Source: Pseudoalteromonas galatheae (GTDB lineage: Bacteria; Pseudomonadota; Gammaproteobacteria; Enterobacterales; Alteromonadaceae). Taken from it: a DNA stretch of 64,000 nt. The stretch is taken from the NCBI RefSeq assembly GCF_005886105.2, contig NZ_PNCO02000002.1, forward strand, positions 744,001-808,000, written 5' to 3'. Position 1 is the stretch's first letter, and the number at the start of each line of letters is the position of its first letter. A program made the translations under genes and the position numbers. A model generated the notes under the pieces. It was given only the letters and a program-made list of their open reading frames with translations, searched no databases and was not told the origin of the DNA. Shown here piece by piece: positions 52,172-61,274 of the stretch.

Positions 52172-53921
52172 TTTTACGGTTGCTGACCATTTACTGTGGC
52201 GGTTAAGGCAGTTGGGCCTTGATAAGGTGTTTCAAGTGCCTGGTGACTATGTGCAAGAATTTATGACCGCACTGGACAACTTTCCAGGTATTGACGCTGT
52301 AGGCGATGTAACCGAACTAGGGGCAGGCTACGCGGCGGATGGATATGCAAGATACAGAGGTATTGGCGCGGTGTCGGTGCAATACGGCGTTGGCACGTTC
52401 AGCGTATTAAACGCGATAGCCGGCGCTTATGTCGAGCGTAATCCTGTTGTCGTTATATCGGCAAGTCCGTCGGCTGAAAACCGTGTAGATATTGAAGAAA
52501 CAGGCGTGTTATTTCATCACTCTACCGGCGACTATAGCGCAGATAAAAAGGTGTTTGAAAATGTCACTGTCGCCAGTGAAATTCTTTCGGATCCCGCTTC
52601 TGCTCCTGACATTATTGACAATGTGTTACGCCTTGCCATGAGTGAAAAGCGGCCTATTTATCTAGAAGCATGGCAAAACGTGTGGGGCGCAGCTTGTGAT
52701 AAACCAGATGGCCATTTAGTGATCCCAAGACCCGCATCTAATCCTACGATGATGGCAAATTTACTCGATAAAGTAATCAACCGACTCAAAGAAGCTGAGA
52801 AGCCGTTGGTATTATTAGGCATAGAGATCACGCGACTTGGCATACAAAGGGAAGTCGAAAACTTGCTCTGTAATCTCAATATTCCGTATACCACGACCAC
52901 GCTAGCCAAATCAGTATTAAGTGAGGCGCAAGGGCTCGGGAAGGAGCTGTTTGTTGGCACCTATGCGGGTGAAGCGTCATGGCCTGAAACGTTTGACTTT
53001 GTTAGCAAACGAGATTGCATTTTAGCGTTGGGGGCAATATTCACTGATGACTACCTGACCATGTTAAAAACGCAAGACAACGAATTGATCCGCGTGAATA
53101 TGGGCGAAGCAAGAATTGGTAACTGCGAGCGTTTTGGTGGTATCGATTTAGCACAGTTTATTGATGATTTAACGGTGTATATTGAGCATTATCCCATGCA
53201 GCATCGTACGCTTTGCTCGTTGCCGGAAAACCCCTATTTGAACAGTCCCGTGCATGATTGCGATGCCATCACCTACGAAAACTTCTTTTGCACATACCAG
53301 AAGCAGCTAGCCCGATGCCAGAAGGTGCGTGACTTCAACCTTATTTTAGGTGAAAGCTCTTCGCTTTATATGGCGGCTCGTTTAACTGGTATTGAAGAAA
53401 GTCGCTTTATTAGTGACGCAGCTTGGGGATCGTTAGGTCATGAAACCGGTTGTTCACTTGGCACAGCCTTGGCTGACAATCGACGTAGTATTGTGGTTGC
53501 GGGCGACGGTGGATTCATGATGATGTGCCAAACACTGTCTACCATTAGCCATAATAAACTCAATACGGCAGTGTTTGTAATGAGTAATCAAGTGTATGCA
53601 ATTGAGCAGTCGTTTGTTGATATCTGTGCGTTTACTCCTGCGGGCGCATTTGCACCATTTGATGATTTACACCGTTGGGACTATAAATCATTAGCGAGCG
53701 CGTATTTTGTCGAATATTTACATGTAGAGACCGTCGCGGATCTAAATGGGGTTTTTGCTACGCTTCATGAAAATCCATGTAAGCCGTACCTCATTAAAGT
53801 AAATCTTGATAAAAAAGACCTCGCACCGGCGATACAGGATCTCGCCGAAGCCATTACGGGTAAAAAAGTGGACGACTGTCCATGTGGAAAGAACACAGCA
53901 CAAGGAAACAATAATGCCTAA
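52158..53921 (+). CDS. Thiamine-diphosphate decarboxylase-like enzyme
   Basis: 587 residues from ATG 52158. The N-terminal pyrimidine-binding domain has the catalytic Glu53 (DVTELGAGYAADGYAR), and the C-terminal domain the ThDP/Mg motif GDGGFMMM with a later NQVYAIEQ (449 onward). This is the 2-keto-acid decarboxylase class (pyruvate, phenylpyruvate or indolepyruvate decarboxylases). As it follows an amino-acid oxidase, it could decarboxylate the keto acid formed. The tail has a second CxC cluster (Cys574, Cys576: DCPCGKN). Both neighbours overlap it by 14 and 8 bases. Confidence 0.88.
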   Translation: MSTANFTVADHLLWRLRQLGLDKVFQVPGDYVQEFMTALDNFPGIDAVGDVTELGAGYAADGYARYRGIGAVSVQYGVGTFSVLNAIAGAYVERNPVVVISASPSAENRVDIEETGVLFHHSTGDYSADKKVFENVTVASEILSDPASAPDIIDNVLRLAMSEKRPIYLEAWQNVWGAACDKPDGHLVIPRPASNPTMMANLLDKVINRLKEAEKPLVLLGIEITRLGIQREVENLLCNLNIPYTTTTLAKSVLSEAQGLGKELFVGTYAGEASWPETFDFVSKRDCILALGAIFTDDYLTMLKTQDNELIRVNMGEARIGNCERFGGIDLAQFIDDLTVYIEHYPMQHRTLCSLPENPYLNSPVHDCDAITYENFFCTYQKQLARCQKVRDFNLILGESSSLYMAARLTGIEESRFISDAAWGSLGHETGCSLGTALADNRRSIVVAGDGGFMMMCQTLSTISHNKLNTAVFVMSNQVYAIEQSFVDICAFTPAGAFAPFDDLHRWDYKSLASAYFVEYLHVETVADLNGVFATLHENPCKPYLIKVNLDKKDLAPAIQDLAEAITGKKVDDCPCGKNTAQGNNNA

Positions 53922-55689
53922 GCAAATCAGCAAACCTATCCCAGAATATCAGTTAGACGAAGCACAAAAGCGTATTGACCGCTACTGGCGCGCGACACAA
54001 GGTTTTATACTTGCGTTAGAAAGCAAACATGGCTTTTCTGCAAAGCAGTTACTTACTTTATTGCCAACGGGTGATACTTCGATGGAGCGCTTCAGAGAAT
54101 ATCAAGCTAAAGCGCTTATCTTTAACACACGATTTCAGTTTTCGCCCTCGGTGATTGTAATGTGTAACAATACTGATGATGTGATGCGTGCCTATCAAGA
54201 AGCGATAGAGTTTAACTTACCCATTCGGGTGCGCTCAGGTGGCCATGATCATGAAGGGGAGTGCAGCGGCACAGATGTGGTGTTGCTGGATTTAAGCGGT
54301 TTAAAAGACTTCTCCATCGAGAAAAAAGGCGACGATTATATTGCCCATATTGGTTCGGGCTATCGCTTTTATCAATTAGTCCCAAAGCTTGCAGAATCTG
54401 GTTACAAGGATATTCCACCGTTAACCATTCCACATGGCACTTGCGCCACGGTTGGGTTAGCTGGGTATATTCAAGGCGGTGGTTGGGGCCCATGGACGCG
54501 AGCAAAAGGAATGTGCTGTGAGTCACTCGTTGGTGCAACGGTTATTTTGCAAGATGGCTCAAGAGTTGAGGTATCTGAAACTGAAAATGAAGATCTATTA
54601 TGGGCGCTACGCGGAGGCGGAGCGTTAAGCTATGGAATAGTGACGGAGTTTAGAGTCAAAGCTTTTGAGCTACCTGAAGAAATCCACCGCTTTGAAATTA
54701 ACTGGAATAATGAGGCAGTTGGCTCTACAGACTTAGCAACTTGGCAGTTGCTCAGCCAGTGGGAAAATGCCATTAACGACACGGGAAAGGATACCGAGAA
54801 CTTAGTTGGTACTAACCTAAAAATCAACGCGGTCCCAGATGTTAGCGAGTGTGAAAAGTCATCTGGCTACGAAAAGACCTTAAAGCACCCAAGTACCATG
54901 TATGGTTATTGGCAAGGCTCCGAAAAAGCGCTGATTCAGTTTGCTAAGCAATATTTTCCTGCTGCTAAAGTGCAGGTGACAGGCACGGACACCAAGCAGA
55001 ACTATAGCGAAGCATTGATGTCTGACTGGTCACGAAACTCTGTGGCTAACCTCAAAAAGCTGGGATTAAAGGGGACGCTTGCCGCAAGCCTTGATGGTGA
55101 ACCATTTACACCAGACTTCGACGCCCCAGCGCCACACAAAATCACCTCAAAGCTCGTGCGTGAGTCTGGCCTTACCGAACAAGGCAAGTTGGCGCTATTG
55201 CGTTCACTCACATCGCCTTTATTGTTTGCACAAAATGCCCCACTTGGACTATTTAGTTATGTCACTCTAGGTGCCATTTCGGGTAAGTTTTATGCCAATG
55301 ATACATGTGATGATGCTAAGAAACGTGTTGCCTTCCCGTATACAACGGCGCAGTACACCATTCAATACCAAACTTGGTGGAATACTGAGTTAAAGTACGA
55401 CGGCAGTTACGACAGCAAACGCCTTGGTCAAGCAAATCCAGTCTACCGCTATGTAAACCGTGCACTTGATTGGATTGAGGTTAGCCGCGACACCACCATA
55501 GAAGGGGCATACGGCGCGTTTATCAGCTTTAAAGACGCATCCATTCCGACGAAAACCTACTTCCAAGAGAATTACGAAAAACTCATTGAAATCAAAGAGG
55601 AGTATTCGGGTTTCACTGTTAAATTAGACTGTGGTAAAGAGGTTTACGTCAATTTCAATCGCCTAAGAACCCGTAAGACAATTATTTAA
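53914..55689 (+). CDS. FAD-linked oxidase of the berberine-bridge type
   Basis: 591 residues from ATG 53914. FAD-binding domain (PCMH type) with covalent-FAD His111 in RVRSGGHDHEGE, GGGWGPWTRAKG, and a BBE-type C-terminal end (TYFQENYEKLIEIKEEY). The Cys needed for a second flavin link in plant BBE is replaced by Gly in TVGLAGYIQGGG, so flavin should be held by His only. It performs an oxidative ring closure, alcohol oxidation or dehydrogenation. Last gene of the operon, overlapping the ThDP gene by 8 bases and followed by a terminator. With the two genes before it, it gives a plausible three-step amino-acid-derived pathway. Confidence 0.9.
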   Translation: MPKQISKPIPEYQLDEAQKRIDRYWRATQGFILALESKHGFSAKQLLTLLPTGDTSMERFREYQAKALIFNTRFQFSPSVIVMCNNTDDVMRAYQEAIEFNLPIRVRSGGHDHEGECSGTDVVLLDLSGLKDFSIEKKGDDYIAHIGSGYRFYQLVPKLAESGYKDIPPLTIPHGTCATVGLAGYIQGGGWGPWTRAKGMCCESLVGATVILQDGSRVEVSETENEDLLWALRGGGALSYGIVTEFRVKAFELPEEIHRFEINWNNEAVGSTDLATWQLLSQWENAINDTGKDTENLVGTNLKINAVPDVSECEKSSGYEKTLKHPSTMYGYWQGSEKALIQFAKQYFPAAKVQVTGTDTKQNYSEALMSDWSRNSVANLKKLGLKGTLAASLDGEPFTPDFDAPAPHKITSKLVRESGLTEQGKLALLRSLTSPLLFAQNAPLGLFSYVTLGAISGKFYANDTCDDAKKRVAFPYTTAQYTIQYQTWWNTELKYDGSYDSKRLGQANPVYRYVNRALDWIEVSRDTTIEGAYGAFISFKDASIPTKTYFQENYEKLIEIKEEYSGFTVKLDCGKEVYVNFNRLRTRKTII

Positions 55690-55706
55690 TAGTGTTAAAT
55701 GCGAAG

Positions 55707-55734
55707 AGCAAAAAGCCAGTATCGGCTTTTTGCT
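55707..55734 (+). terminator. Terminator of the amine oxidase operon
   Basis: AGCAAAAAGCC - AGTATC - GGCTTTTTGCT, an 11-bp stem just after the BBE gene, with a T-rich arm. Confidence 0.85.
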
Positions 55735-55748
55735 TGGTTTCATCTTGA

Positions 55749-56232
55749 GGTAGGCGCAGTTTTACACAGCGATCTTATTGTTTTTATGTCGGGCTTTGGG
55801 CTTAGGTTAGAGGGATAAATTCTTCAACGAGTATTTGTCGAAACACATAAACTGCTCGGCGAGTGAATCGCCTCCTACAAGCATGACTTCACTACCGAGT
55901 AGGAGCTGTTTTACACAGCGATCTTGTTGTTTTTATATTGAATTTTTGGCTGGTGAGAGCTGGTTTTTTTCATCAAAGATTCGTTGAAAACTTAAACTGC
56001 TCGGCGAGTGAATCGCCTCCTACAAGCATGACTTCACTACCGGGTAGGCGCTGTTTTACACAGCGATCTTGCTGTTTTTATATTGAATTTTTGGTGGGTG
56101 AGATGAGTGGGGGGTCTTCATCAAAAATTCGTTGGGAAACATAAACTGCTCGGCGAGTGAATCGCCTCCTACAAGCATGACTCACTACTGGGTAGGAGCT
56201 GTTTTACACAGCGATCTTGTTGTTTTTATTAA
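55749..56232. repeat. Tandem array of a ~147-bp two-hairpin repeat
   Basis: Three full units and a leading half-unit. Each unit has CGGCGA-GTGAA-TCGCC, a linker CTACAAGCATGAC and GTAGG(A/C)GCTGTTTTACACAGCGATCTTG. The ACTGCTCGGCG start recurs at 55851, 55996 and 56145, so the period is 145-149. No coding frame. Another single unit is at 50018. REP/BIME-like; function unknown. Confidence 0.85.
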
Positions 56233-56276
56233 TCGCCAAAGCGACTAATAAGCGGTCTTTGAGTAACCGAGTGCGC

Positions 56277-56369
56277 CTAAACGGGGGGTAAACCGTTTTC
56301 AACCTTTTTATTGAGCACAGCAACAAATCGCTTTGAGTTTTCGTCCGGTAAAATGGAAAAATCAGTCAT
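56277..56369 (-). pseudogene. Truncated DUF2000-like gene start
   Basis: A 30-codon frame, ATG 56369 to TAG 56277, with the ribosome site AAGGAAG. It reads MTDFSILPDENSKRFVAVL and NKKVENGLPPV, like the first part of DUF2000 proteins (FVAVLNKK). The remaining hundred or so residues are absent, replaced by the repeat array. The rest of 56233-56468 has no other gene. Confidence 0.6.
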
Positions 56370-56468
56370 AGACTTCCTTGAGTTAGAAAAGAGGCGCTTA
56401 ACCATATCATAATAAAATTATCACCGCGCCTCGGCTTCAGTAGTTGGTTGTAATATCTTAAAGATCTC

Positions 56469-57482
56469 CTAAGGAGAAACAGTAAATTTTTTTAGGCCAA
56501 TCAATTGTCCTGAACTGGTGACAACGTGCACCTCCCACTTACCGGTTGAGTCGGCCGGAAAGTTGTTCTTATGGCTCCAAGCTCGATAACCTTCCTCGCG
56601 TCCACCGCTAATATTTAAGGGAATTCGGTCAACCACTTGTTTGTTGTGTACCCACACGTGAAAGATTTTTTCGTTTAGTCCCCGCGGTGCTTTTACTGCG
56701 CTCCAGCTGTACAAGCCTTGTTCGTGAAGCGAATGGCTATCGAGATGTTGAATGCTGTTCACCGGCTTTCGTTGCTGCCTATCAACCTCATAAGCCAGCG
56801 CAATGTCGTTGAGCCGTAAGGCCGCAGGGGGAACCCAGCTACGTAACTGCCACAAACCAGCGCTAAGTGCACTTAGTAGCAGAGCCAATAAGGGAAAACG
56901 CCACCATCTTGCGTTTGGCATGACATTGCCAAGGCTCGGTAGGGTAAGCACAATGGCGGTCACTAGCGCTATTTGTATACTTTGGTCAGTTGTCAGGTGA
57001 AGCAAAATAGGTAGCGCAACTGAAATCACAACAAACAAAGCAAAATTGTGGAAAACCATAAACAGCACATTATGGCGAGCTAGCTTTTTGTAATATATCG
57101 GGTCCACAACGGAGATAAACGCGCAGAGTGCAATTAAGCAGGTAAACGCGGCCTGTGGATGATTCCATGTTGTGGCAGCCAAGAAAAAAGGCAGTGCAAA
57201 GAACAGGCTTTCCTGTTGCACCATTTGCAGAGCAAAGCGCATAAAGTTGGGTGACAACACAATACCAAAGCGTTGTTCAACTTGGTCGCGTAGCCAGTTG
57301 TCAATAATAAGCCACAGCCAACTGGTGAGTAAAAGCAGAGCGATGATCTGTGAAAACGACTCTTTACGTTCAACTAAAATAAAGCTCGCTATACCACTGC
57401 AAAAAGCCAACAACGCCATTAGGCCCGGCCACTTCTGCATCATCAAAATAAATTTTGTTATTAGGTTTTTGAAATAACGCAT
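56469..57482 (-). CDS. DUF5924/DUF2914-type membrane protein
   Basis: 337 residues from ATG 57482 (an in-frame pair of ATGs at 57443 and 57440 is also possible). Six to eight membrane helices in the first 230 residues (LMALLAFCSGIASFIL, IIALLLLTSWLWLII and others), then a beta-rich outside domain with LYSWSAVKAPRG, FHVWVHNKQVVDRIPL and GKWEVHVVTSSGQLIG, typical of DUF2914. Function not established. It overlaps or abuts the PaiB-like gene upstream. Confidence 0.75.
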   Translation of the reverse strand: MRYFKNLITKFILMMQKWPGLMALLAFCSGIASFILVERKESFSQIIALLLLTSWLWLIIDNWLRDQVEQRFGIVLSPNFMRFALQMVQQESLFFALPFFLAATTWNHPQAAFTCLIALCAFISVVDPIYYKKLARHNVLFMVFHNFALFVVISVALPILLHLTTDQSIQIALVTAIVLTLPSLGNVMPNARWWRFPLLALLLSALSAGLWQLRSWVPPAALRLNDIALAYEVDRQQRKPVNSIQHLDSHSLHEQGLYSWSAVKAPRGLNEKIFHVWVHNKQVVDRIPLNISGGREEGYRAWSHKNNFPADSTGKWEVHVVTSSGQLIGLKKFTVSP

Positions 57483-57553
57483 TGAGATAGAAATTGCTTG
57501 CTGGTCTTTAAGATTCAAACACTTCAACCATGAATGCAGTATGAGTTTAGTAA

Positions 57554-58135
57554 TTAACACACATAACTTGCTAATATTGGTTTGGATGGCGTTAAGTGTG
57601 TTTTGATTAATGCGCGAATGTCACTCGACTGGTTTTGGCTTAACTTAAAAGCGCCATGCATCGAATTGATTTTAATCTTGAAAAAGTTAATGGCGTTAAA
57701 CAGCGACTGACGCTGATTGGCAGGCACGTTATCAAGCTGCCAATCACTATTTGAAAACTGCTCAAAATGCGTTATTTGCGCTTGCATTGACGCGTATTTT
57801 TCAACATCAGTAGCAATAAGTGCGAGCTCACCTTCAACGATCACATTTGCGTACAACCATGTGGGGAGCTTAATGTCAGAGATAACAGCGGGTGAGAGGT
57901 AATGATCTTCACAGTGAAAGATTGCTTGGATAATACCGCCTGTGTGAAAAATCGGGTTGTCTTTTGTTGCGTGTCCAAGTAAATAAGCATGGTCATCACT
58001 TAATGTTAGCGGTACAAAAACCGTCTTTAACTTGCCTTTTTGTATCACTGTCAGCGTGGCCAGCGGGTGTTTTGTGATCACAGAGCTGAGTATGTTTGGA
58101 TTGCTTTCAACGTAATAGTTTCTTGGGTAGCTCAT
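57554..58135 (-). CDS. PaiB-like FMN-binding protein
   Basis: 193 residues, FMN-binding split-barrel fold of the PaiB/transcriptional-regulator type (HPLATLTVIQ, VPLTLSDDHAYLLGHATKDNP written here in parts, PTWLYANVIVEG). PaiB-type proteins are paired with an acetyltransferase, as here: the GNAT gene ends 4 bases into this one. Physiological role in most bacteria unclear. Confidence 0.8.
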   Translation of the reverse strand: MSYPRNYYVESNPNILSSVITKHPLATLTVIQKGKLKTVFVPLTLSDDHAYLLGHATKDNPIFHTGGIIQAIFHCEDHYLSPAVISDIKLPTWLYANVIVEGELALIATDVEKYASMQAQITHFEQFSNSDWQLDNVPANQRQSLFNAINFFKIKINSMHGAFKLSQNQSSDIRALIKTHLTPSKPILASYVC

Positions 58136-58707
58136 AACTTTTCCTCCAATCTTGCTTTCACTTCAGGCCACATCTCGTCGGTGATGGCAAATCGTGCCGT
58201 ATTACGATAACTTCCATCGGGCAGGCGCCTATCTTTTAACGACAATCCTTCAAAATGGGCACCGAGACGTGAGATGGCATTACGAGACTTATGGTTAAAT
58301 TCATGAGTTTGAAATTGCACACGCACCAATCCAATCGCTTCAAAGGCATATTTAAGCAACAGGTATTTGGCGTGGGTATTAACATGCGTGCGTTGAAATT
58401 CAGTGCCGATAAAAGTATGGCCAATCTCGGCACTTAGGTTGAGTTTATCAAGTCTAAACAAGCGGCTATTACCAGCCAGTTTACCTGAGTCTTTATCTAT
58501 GATTGCAACAACCAGTTGCTCGCTTTCATCAAACTGTGCAGAGCCGTAAAACCACTGCTCTATGGTTTTTTGATCGCGACAATAATTGTTAAATACCCAC
58601 TTCCAGATCTCAGTTTTTTTGCCTCGAGCCAATAACTCAGGTAAATGCGCGGCTTCAAGTGGGGTGAGCTTGACGCGATTGGATTCTAGCGTTTGTTTTG
58701 AAAGCAT
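58132..58707 (-). CDS. GNAT-family N-acetyltransferase
   Basis: 191 residues from ATG 58707. RimJ/RimL-like acetyltransferase (RVKLTPLEAAHLPEL at the start, then GHTFIGTEFQRTHVNTHAK for acetyl-CoA and RNAISRLGAHFEGLSLKDR). Transfers acetyl groups to an amine of a small molecule or protein; the substrate is unknown. It is coupled with the PaiB-like gene by a 4-base overlap and faces the MocR regulator, which probably controls the pair. Confidence 0.88.
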   Translation of the reverse strand: MLSKQTLESNRVKLTPLEAAHLPELLARGKKTEIWKWVFNNYCRDQKTIEQWFYGSAQFDESEQLVVAIIDKDSGKLAGNSRLFRLDKLNLSAEIGHTFIGTEFQRTHVNTHAKYLLLKYAFEAIGLVRVQFQTHEFNHKSRNAISRLGAHFEGLSLKDRRLPDGSYRNTARFAITDEMWPEVKARLEEKL

Positions 58708-58803
58708 CGATATTCCATTCATTCTGTATTTTTAATGCTTGCATATTGCGCTGATTTTGGTTGATATAAAACAACCAGATTTAATAATTTAATTAGACCA
58801 CTT

Positions 58804-60261
58804 TTGATTTCTATTAGCCCAAAAACACAGTCTCACGATGCTAAACATAAACGCTTAGCAGATGTTTTGCGCAGTGCCATTACCGAAGGTAAGCTCACTC
58901 CCGGTGACAAACTTCCTTCAGCCCGAAAGCTGGCTGAGTTACATGGTATGAATCGTCACACGGTGATGAATGCCCTACAAAACTTGGTAGCTGAAGGCTG
59001 GCTAGTGGTTAAAGAACGTAGCGGCTATCGAGTCAATACTGAACTGCCTATTTTCAGTAGCCAACAGATAGACACTAAAGTGGCTTCTACACCACGAATC
59101 GTGCCGCAATTTGCTAAAACACTAACACCAGTAAGCAGCACTAAGCGTTCGGCCTACCGCTATAGTTTTGCAGGGGGCTTACCAGATCTTCATGCCTTTC
59201 CCTATGATGAGTTTAAGCGGTTTTTGGTAAAGGCATGTCGCAAAACCAATGTCAGTCATTTTCACTATTCAGACATTGCGGGGTGCGCGTTACTGAAATC
59301 CCAAATTCAGGCATATTTGCGCCGAGCAAGGGGGTTGGTATGTGATGACTTACTGATTTGCAATGGCTCCCAAGAAGCCCTCTCATTGGTGGCAAATGCA
59401 TTTATAAACCCAGGTGATGGTGTTGCCATCGAAATGCTTGGTTATCCTCCTGCGCGGCATACTTTTACCAATGCAGGTGCTGAAATTTTTGCTTTAGCAC
59501 AAGACGCAGAAGGCATTAAAGTGGAGGCCTTGGCGCGCTGCCTTGAACAAAATAAGGTGAAGTTGCTGTATTTAACGCCACTGCATCAATATCCTACAAC
59601 GGTCACATTGTCTGTACCGAGGCGCATGGCGATTTATCAGCTGTGCCAGCAGTATGGCGTATTTATTATTGAAGACGATTACGACCATGAGTTTCATTAT
59701 CTCTGCCCACCGTTACAGCCTATGGCGGCAAGCGATCCAAGTGGTATTGTGATTTATATTTCTACCTTTTCAAAAATCATGTTTGCTGGTGCTCGTGTGG
59801 GTTATATGAGTGCGCGGGCAGATGTGCTTGCGCAATTGGTGGCACGTAAGCAGCTACTTAATCACAAAAATGATGCGCTTACCCAGTTGGCTGTGGCTTA
59901 CTGGATGGAAGAGGGCGGGTTTGAGCGTCATTTACGCCGCATGACCAAAGCCTATCAAGGACGACATCAGGCGATGGCGCAGCACCTAAGCGAGCTTAAA
60001 GCTAAGTTAGATATTGATTTTGAAGTGCCACAAGGCGGTATGGCGTATTGGGTAAACAGCAAACGCGATGTCTCGAGATTATCTGAAAAAGCACGTGAAA
60101 AAGGGATTTACGTACAATGTGAACCTGAATTTACCCTCGATAAGGCTAGTAGTTTAAGTCATATTCGCTTAGGCTTTGCGGCGCAAGAAGTCGAGCATCA
60201 GCAAGCTGGGCTGGGTGAGTTATTTGCCTTGGTCGCAGAGCTGGAGAAAAATCATGAATAA
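58804..60261 (+). CDS. MocR-type GntR/aminotransferase fusion regulator
   Basis: 485 residues. N-terminal GntR winged helix (KLTPGDKLPSARKLAELHG, NRHTVMNALQNLVAEG) and a C-terminal aminotransferase-like domain with the PLP Lys in STFSKIMFAGARVGYM. No ATG lies near the front of the domain, so TTG 58804 is the probable start. MocR regulators sense PLP or amino-acid derivatives and often control the divergent gene, here the GNAT-PaiB pair. Its last bases overlap the next gene. Confidence 0.88.
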   Translation: MISISPKTQSHDAKHKRLADVLRSAITEGKLTPGDKLPSARKLAELHGMNRHTVMNALQNLVAEGWLVVKERSGYRVNTELPIFSSQQIDTKVASTPRIVPQFAKTLTPVSSTKRSAYRYSFAGGLPDLHAFPYDEFKRFLVKACRKTNVSHFHYSDIAGCALLKSQIQAYLRRARGLVCDDLLICNGSQEALSLVANAFINPGDGVAIEMLGYPPARHTFTNAGAEIFALAQDAEGIKVEALARCLEQNKVKLLYLTPLHQYPTTVTLSVPRRMAIYQLCQQYGVFIIEDDYDHEFHYLCPPLQPMAASDPSGIVIYISTFSKIMFAGARVGYMSARADVLAQLVARKQLLNHKNDALTQLAVAYWMEEGGFERHLRRMTKAYQGRHQAMAQHLSELKAKLDIDFEVPQGGMAYWVNSKRDVSRLSEKAREKGIYVQCEPEFTLDKASSLSHIRLGFAAQEVEHQQAGLGELFALVAELEKNHE

Positions 60262-60571
60262 GCAACAAGCACTGGTCGAATTTGTTACATTCGGCCCACA
60301 CAAAGCGCAGGCGTTAAATATACTACTGAGCGACAACAGCGCAGTATCGCTTATTATTAGCAAGGCGATGTTAAGTGTGGTATTGGCAAAGTATCTCAGT
60401 GGTGAAATCGACGAAGATGAACTTGAAAATTGGGCTGGGTTTGTTGAGCTGCGTGACGAGGTTGACTGCACCTTGATAGATGATTACCTCTATGCGTTGA
60501 ATAATCCGGAGCTGATGGGTGGAATTAACTTCGATTCCATCGGTAATATGTTGAAACTCATTAAAGGTTAA
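60254..60571 (+). CDS. Small acidic protein of unknown function
   Basis: 105 residues from ATG 60254, overlapping the MocR stop by 8 bases and so probably translated with it. Soluble, helical, acidic (GEIDEDELENWAGFVELRDEVD), no Cys in motif form. I do not recognise a family. The next gene begins 17 bases after it. Confidence 0.65.
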   Translation: MNKQQALVEFVTFGPHKAQALNILLSDNSAVSLIISKAMLSVVLAKYLSGEIDEDELENWAGFVELRDEVDCTLIDDYLYALNNPELMGGINFDSIGNMLKLIKG

Positions 60572-60588
60572 ACACAAAAGGAAATACC

Positions 60589-60993
60589 ATGAGACTAATC
60601 GCGGCCGCATTGTTTTTATTAAATTACCAAATCGCGTTGGCGGGAGGAGATGTGTGTGAAAACCCTATCTCAACCATAGACATCAATGAGTGTGCAATGA
60701 GCGAACTTAACGCGCGAACTGAAACACTTGAACGTTACTACCAAAAAAGCCTTGAACATAATGCCTTTGATGAGCAACTGGTGGAAGCGATTAAGGCCTC
60801 GCAGTTGGCGTGGCAAAGCTATCTCGATGCCCACTGCGGTGCGGTATATACCCAATGGCGAGAAGGCACTATTCGCGGTGTGATGGCGCTCGAATGTCGT
60901 AAGGAATTAGTTAAAACCAGAACTCACACTCTTTGGGCTAACTTTTTGACTTATATGGATAGTACGCCACCAGTGCTACCTGAGCCACAATAG
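60589..60993 (+). CDS. LprI/DUF1311-like exported protein
   Basis: 134 residues with a signal peptide to about residue 18 (QIALA-GGD). The mature part has the DUF1311 pattern (DINECAMSELNARTE, SQLAWQSYLDAHC, ALECRKELVKTRT) with four Cys. Members such as LprI inhibit lysozyme. AAAGGAAA precedes the ATG. Same strand as MocR and the 105-residue gene. Confidence 0.8.
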   Translation: MRLIAAALFLLNYQIALAGGDVCENPISTIDINECAMSELNARTETLERYYQKSLEHNAFDEQLVEAIKASQLAWQSYLDAHCGAVYTQWREGTIRGVMALECRKELVKTRTHTLWANFLTYMDSTPPVLPEPQ

Positions 60994-61189
60994 GCTCCCG
61001 ACACTCCGACTGCTCCTCAATCTAAAGCTGCCTTGTCTATATGCAAGTCGGTACGTTGGTTACCGCTAGGTGTGGGGCGGGCGACTAATACTACTTTTCT
61101 GTTTTAAAGTAGTGCGTCACTTAATATCATTAGCATATTACCTCAACCCAAAAGGTAGGCGATCCGTAACTATGAATGCTTTTCAGTAA

Positions 61190-61219
61190 TGTAATGTAGT
61201 GTAATGTTTGCGCTGTAAT
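61190..61219 (+). promoter_or_regulatory. Repeated TGTAAT hexamers before the multicopper oxidase
   Basis: TGTAAT at 61190, 61200 and 61214: the first two are 10 bp apart, the third 14. About 55-85 bases before the ATG. Similar to the TGTAA(C/T) set at 50211. Confidence 0.45.
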
Positions 61220-61274
61220 ATTGATACTATTATATATTCTTAACACAATATTAATGAACGTTAGGGAGCAGCGT

